A stretch of 64,000 bases of DNA from Nymphaea colorata (Eukaryota; Streptophyta; Magnoliopsida; Nymphaeales; Nymphaeaceae), in NCBI RefSeq assembly GCF_008831285.2, contig NC_045150.1:12073868-12137867 (forward strand), written 5' to 3'. This document shows positions 59,130 to 64,000 of this stretch, in pieces. Positions within the stretch are counted from its first letter, which is position 1. Every line of letters starts with the position of its first letter. The notes beneath the pieces were generated by a model. It saw only the letters and a list, made by a program, of their open reading frames with translations, did no database searches and was not told the origin of the DNA. A program made the translations under genes and the position numbers.

Positions 59130-60235
59130 TCAGCTCCTGCCAACAGCTCCTTAAGTGGATCTAAGGTTCAAACACAAAATTCAGCATGTGGCGGCAGAAA
59201 AGGATGTCAATAGATCAGGTTAGTATTTTCTTTACAATGAATAAGATGGCCAAAGACCACCACAACAATAACTTTACCATCAACCTTAATTTGAATTCCA
59301 AGCTGCGGATGCTTGCTAGAAGTTTTTTGACATAAAAGGAGACAAAAAGTTCATTGGTAATATAAAAAGTTCAATGGTAGCTTGGGTGAATTTCTCACAT
59401 GAACAGGTGTCTACTTCTCAAATCTTATATAAAATACAATAATTTAATATGTGTATAATTATTAAGTAATTAAATTAACACATAACTTTTTGTTAAATTA
59501 AGCAGAATTATGCTATGATGAAACTAATAGCTTAATGGATCCTTAGGGGTGTGGCAAAGCTTGCATTTTTAAAGACAAATTCATAAAGGGTCATCATTGT
59601 TACCAACTTCCAAAAAATTTCTGCGTCTACAAGCGAGGACTTCCTTTCTATTTTAATTTCCTTAAGATAGCATGATGGAGTGAACGTTGATTTATTTGAG
59701 GTCTTCAGTAATTTGAGCCACTTTTTTTTTGAAAAATAATAGAAAATGAGTCTCTTGTACTTAATTTAACGGCGTGAAAGATTTAAATCAATTTCCGATG
59801 ACCAGTCTCACATTTCATCTATTTACAGAGAACCACCAAATGTTTTGATTGATGCTATATATGAACATGATGAGAGAAATTGGTGACCACTTTAATTAAG
59901 TATCAATCAAGGATCTACCTAAATAAAATTGTTTACCCCTTAAGATTGAACTTAACCAATAATTCGAATGATCTTTGATATATTATATTTATGAACTCTT
60001 TAAATTTTGTACGGAAGGAAACTTGTACCAATCTAGTCCAACGTTACCTAAATAGTAACGTCCTTCATTCAGTGGGCTCCATCGGGGCCTTTTCGTCATC
60101 ATGAAAAAGGCTGGAAGTGCTGCTGAAGTGCGCTAAGTGTTTTTTCTTTCCAAGTGCATTCTGTTCCATTTCTCTTCTCTTCTTATTCTTTTTTTCGATC
60201 TTACCAACAAAAACTTCCTCTCTCTCTATGCGTCT
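59130..60235 (+). repeat. outer flank and border block, copy C
   Basis: Copy of 2611-3717 with only isolated base losses (for example in an A/T run near 59273). Confidence 0.7.
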
Positions 60236-61324
60236 CTACGTCACTCTGCGGGCCGTCCTCTGGAACAGAGTGAGCTCTCCACGCCGACTAGTGAGTAGGC
60301 TCCACCAGACCAGACGGTCATCTCGTCTCTCCGTCACTCTACGGGTCGTCCTTCGGAAGTGAGTGTGCTCTCCATGACGATTAGCCAGTAGGATCCGCCA
60401 GCCAAGACGGTCATCTCGTCTCCCCGTCACTCTGCGGGCCCTCCTCCGGAACTGAGTGTGCTCTCCACGCCGAGTAGCCAGTAGCCTCCACCAAACCAGA
60501 CGGACATCTCGTCACTCCGTCACTCTGCGGGCCCTCCTCGGGAACTGAGTGTGCTCTCCACGCCGAGTAGCCAGTAGGCTCCGCCAACCCAGAAAGTCAT
60601 CTCGTCTCTCTGTCACTCTGTGGGACCTCCTCCGTAACTAAGTGTGCTCTCCAAGCCGAGTAGCCAGTAGGCTACACTAGCCCAGACGGTAATCTCATCT
60701 CTCCGTCACTCTACGGGCCGCCCTCCAGAACTGAGTGTTCTCTACACGCCGAGTAGCCAGTAGGCTCCGCCAGCCTAGATGGTCATCTCATATCTCCGTC
60801 ACTCTGCGGGCCGCCCTCCGAAACTGAGTATGCTCTCCGCGCCGAGTATCCAGTAGGTTCCTCCAGCCCAGACGATCAACTCATCTATCTGTCAGCCCTC
60901 CTCCGGAACTGAGTGTGCTCTACACGCTGAATAGCCAGTAGGCTTCGCCAGCCTAGACCGTCATCTCGTCTCTCCGTCACTCTTCGGGCCGTCCTTCGTA
61001 ACTGAGTGTGCTCTCCACGTCGAGTAGCCAGTAGGCTCCGCTAGCCCAGACGGTCATCTCGTCTCTCCGTCACTCTACGGGCCATCATCCAGAACTAAGT
61101 GTGCTCTCCACGCCAGGTAGCCAGTAGGCTCCGCCAGCCCAGACGGTCATCTCGTCTCTCCGTTACTCTGCGGGCCGTCCTCCGAAACAGAGTGTGCTCT
61201 CCACGCAGAGTAGCCAGTAGGCTCAGCCAGCCCAGATGGTCTTCTCATCTCTCCGACACTCTACGGGCTGCCCTTCGGAACTGAGTGTACTCTTCACGCC
61301 GAGCAGGGAGTTTACGGTCATCTT
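60236..61324 (-). repeat. 93-bp minisatellite array (~11-12 units), copy C
   Basis: Copy of 3718-4806 with the same unit variants in the same order. Confidence 0.88.
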
Positions 61325-62525
61325 TTTTTTTTGTATTTGTAAGGTTTTCTTTTACTTTTTGTAGCCTTTTTTTTGCAAGCGGTGTGTTTCATTTTTCATC
61401 TTTTTCTTATGGTTGTTATTCTAATTTTTCGGTTTGTATATTGTTCTTTTCTTATGCATTGTTTTTCTTTCCTTTTTCTTTCATGTTGCAAGAATCATTT
61501 CTTTTTACGTTCCAGGATACAAGAACAGGAAACCACGTTGTAGGACATCGGTTCAGGTGAACCCGCCATATATTTGTTCTGAAGTGACTCCATTTCTCTT
61601 GCTGCACTATCCCACTGAATGAACACTGAAGTGTGCACCTTATAAATGTTCTTCTTCTTGTTTCTGTTTTTCTTTTTCTACCATTTTTGCATATAGCTGG
61701 TTTTATATTTCTCTGTGTTCTATTTTTATATTTTTTTTATGCTGCACTGACCCTTTTCTCTCTTGTTTTTGTGCTCCTTTTCTTTCACACTATGGCTTTG
61801 GCAAACCATTGTTGTAAAGTGTCATTTTCAAGTATAACTGACGACCTTGTTCTCCTTTTCTTCTTCTGTTGGGTTTTACTTTTTTTTTTATGCTTGTTTT
61901 TCATAGCAACTGCGGATTATGTTTCTTGGATTCAAGCTTTTAAGAAAGTTAACATGTGTGGATCTAAAACGATACATTCAGAAAATGCCATGTTACTGGA
62001 AATTAGTGCATTTTGTTTAGAATGTAATTAAAAAATGGCAAATGAAAAGTGTAGATTGGTTGTTTGTTGTAGACATTAAATGGATTTTAAAGAGATGCAA
62101 GGACCAAAGAGACATTTGATTTGATAGTGAATCTGTTACTCTTGTATTTAAGTTTCTTATACTTTAGTTTTGGATTTTATAACTATCTTTTTTGTTTCCA
62201 TGTATCCTTTTAAGATGTTGATTTTTTTGTGCTTAAATAATCTAATGGAATGGCACTCAAAGTGATACTCAAGTTGAAAAATATGGCTCCTTATTTTTTC
62301 AAGTTATTTGTTCATTTTCTTTCTATATTCTTCATCATCTTTTACCAACCCTTTTTTTTCTTAATGCATGTCTCTAGACAGCCTTGAACTGAATTGCTAG
62401 AAGAACAAGAACCCAAATCTCCCTTCCTCCTGTAAGAGTTCTTCCATATTTCCTTTTTCTGTATAAAAGGTGGTCTAAGCTTCAGGTTTAAGATTTTTCC
62501 TTTCCTTTTTTTTGGGTCTTTTTAG
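61325..62525 (+). other. 5' region of gene module, copy C
   Basis: Copy of 4807-6007. Homopolymer lengths differ by one or two (for example T runs near 61323, 61385 and 62350). Confidence 0.5.
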
Positions 62526-63409
62526 GTTGTGGTTTGCTCAACAAGGGAGCATGCAAGAGTTCCTCATTGCTCAAGTAGTAGAAAAGGCAAGAGAACCAAA
62601 GAAGTAATTCTCTTGATCGAAGAGGAGGAGGGCAGTGATCATGAAGAGAAGCTAAAGACAAGAAACAGGAGTTCGAATGTGCAGAAAGGTAAGACAGCGA
62701 AGGATGACAATGATGTTGAAATGAGAAAGTTTGGAAGGAAAAAGAGGTGTTCAACATGGAAAGGGAATGAACCATTAGACGCATCTTCTAGGGTTTCTCG
62801 AAGGTTATGGAGGATAAAAATGAAATGCAGGAAGCTACGGATCACAATTTGCTCCTATATCAGAGCAATTGAGCTCATGAGAAGTAGGGATGATAATGAG
62901 GATTCAAATTCGCCTTTGAGAAGCTACCAAGAAGGAATGCACTCGAACGTCATGAAAGTAAGAGAAAAAGTATTTGTTGATCTAGTCAGCAGTGAGGATG
63001 ATGATATGAAGGGAGGAGAAAAAGTATTTGTTGATTAGTCAGTAATGAGGATGATGATAACACTAAGAAGTTCAAGACAAAAGAGCAAGAAGAAGAAGAA
63101 GATACTGACAATGATGACGATGGTGATGACTATATTGGTTATGATGACCAGTCTGATTCATATGATGATGACCAGTATGATTCATATGATGATGACTATA
63201 GTAGTTATGATAACCAGTATAATTATGAAGATGACGATGAAGAAGAAGGTGGAGGCTTTGATGCCGGTGGTGGACGGTTCGATGGTGGTGGCGAACTTGG
63301 TGGCCTTGGCGGTGGCTTTGGTGACGGAGCTGGTGTTGGAGGTGGGCTAGGTGGAGGTGGCAGTCGTGGTTTTCGTGGAGGCGGTGGGCTCCGTGGCCTA
63401 GGCGATTGA
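62526..63409 (+). pseudogene. acidic/Gly-rich gene, main exon, copy C (frameshifted)
   Basis: Identical as far as I can read to copy A at 6008-6891, including the GATTAGTC frameshift (stop at 63036-63038) and the Gly tail ending GLRGLGD with TGA at 63407-63409. It may be the same locus as copy A rather than a true second gene. Confidence 0.5.
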
Positions 63410-64000
63410 TTTGGTGTTGATGCTGGTGGCGAAGGGCTTCCTTGAACGTCAAGTCAAACGACTTTTACACTTCCATCGTACGTGTTTTGAGTCTGATTGC
63501 TCTTGTGTAAATGTGTGTTTGGTATGAAGTTGGAAATATAATATCAAACGTATTAATTTCGAGTTATGAAGTCCTTCCTGTTATTGATTAAATAAAAATT
63601 TGTCTTTGCAATTTCATATGAGGAATTCAGTAATATGGAATATTTGTATGCTTATTATTTTCCAGGTTTCCCTTGTATTATCTTGAATTGATTTGGCGTG
63701 GAAGAGCTACCTTTTCTCCTTGTAAAAGCTACTTCTTATGAAAGAGGTTTCTTTTCCCTCGCACTATAAGGTGCTGTTAACCAATAATTCCAATGTTCTT
63801 TGATATATTATATTTTCGAACTCTTTAAATTTTGTATGGAAGGAAACCAGTAACGGTCTAGTCTAATGTTACCTAAATCGTAATGTCATTCATTCGACGC
63901 GCTCCATTGGGCCTTTTTCGTCATCATGAAAAAGGCCGGTAGTGCTGCTGAATTGCGCTACGTGCTTTTTCTTTCCATGTGTGTCGTGTACCATTTTTCT
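63410..64000 (+). repeat. 3' flank and next border block, copy C
   Basis: Extends contig A's end by about 100 bp past position 7378. It shows the border block (CATCATGAAAAAGGCCGG, GTGCTGCTGAATTGCGC, CCATGTGTGTCGTGTACC) that elsewhere precedes a 93-bp array, so another array is expected just beyond the window. Confidence 0.6.

Overview
The window looks like repeat-rich nuclear DNA of a flowering plant, in a draft long-read assembly. Support for a plant: a Ty1/copia LTR with an initiator-tRNA-Met primer-binding site, hAT and PIF/Harbinger remnants, a GARP-domain (type-B response regulator) gene relic, and a relic of an aromatic amino-acid (tyrosine/tryptophan) decarboxylase. The species cannot be told from sequence alone. 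Two runs of exactly 100 N (7379-7478 and 56469-56568) divide the window into three contigs, called A (1-7378), B (7479-56468) and C (56569-64000). No intact, clearly functional host gene was found.

The dominant theme is a composite repeat that I do not recognise. It has a conserved border block, then a tandem array of a ~93-bp GC-rich minisatellite (5 to 13 units), then a gene-like module with a basic/acidic Asp-Glu-rich exon and a glycine-rich tail, then a conserved 3' flank. Eight copies of the exon are present: 6008-6891 and 62526-63409 on +, and 18049-19100, 21360-22205, 23781-24618, 50412-51503, 53760-54612 and 56081-56468 on -. The array always lies upstream of the exon in the same relative orientation, but the 5' extent of the gene module differs between copies, and the array is always joined at an A/T homopolymer.

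Contig A carries a GC-rich LTR-like or UTR-like region (1-2610) followed by one composite unit. Contig C repeats A almost base for base, so A and C probably overlap and the placement of B between them is doubtful. Contig B holds two direct copies of a ~16-18 kb segment, B1 (about 7675-24178) and B2 (38163-56468). Each has a 63-codon ORF, a small MITE-like repeat, a truncated copia element on the minus strand (gag, leader, PBS, LTR), a broken type-B response regulator, and the tandem composite units. B1 continues to 28056 as an inverted copy of A 2611-7378.

Between B1 and B2 is a ~10 kb spacer (28057-38162) with a 189-bp hAT MITE bounded by perfect 8-bp target duplications, a decarboxylase pseudogene with its middle deleted, and a ~2 kb TA-rich microsatellite tract. 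B2 alone contains a 3.5 kb PIF/Harbinger-derived insertion flanked by 133-bp direct repeats. B1 alone contains an extra minisatellite block between two copies of a ~1.1 kb segment. These units do not form a pathway; the window records repeated segmental duplication, transposon nesting and gene decay, with some assembly artefact.
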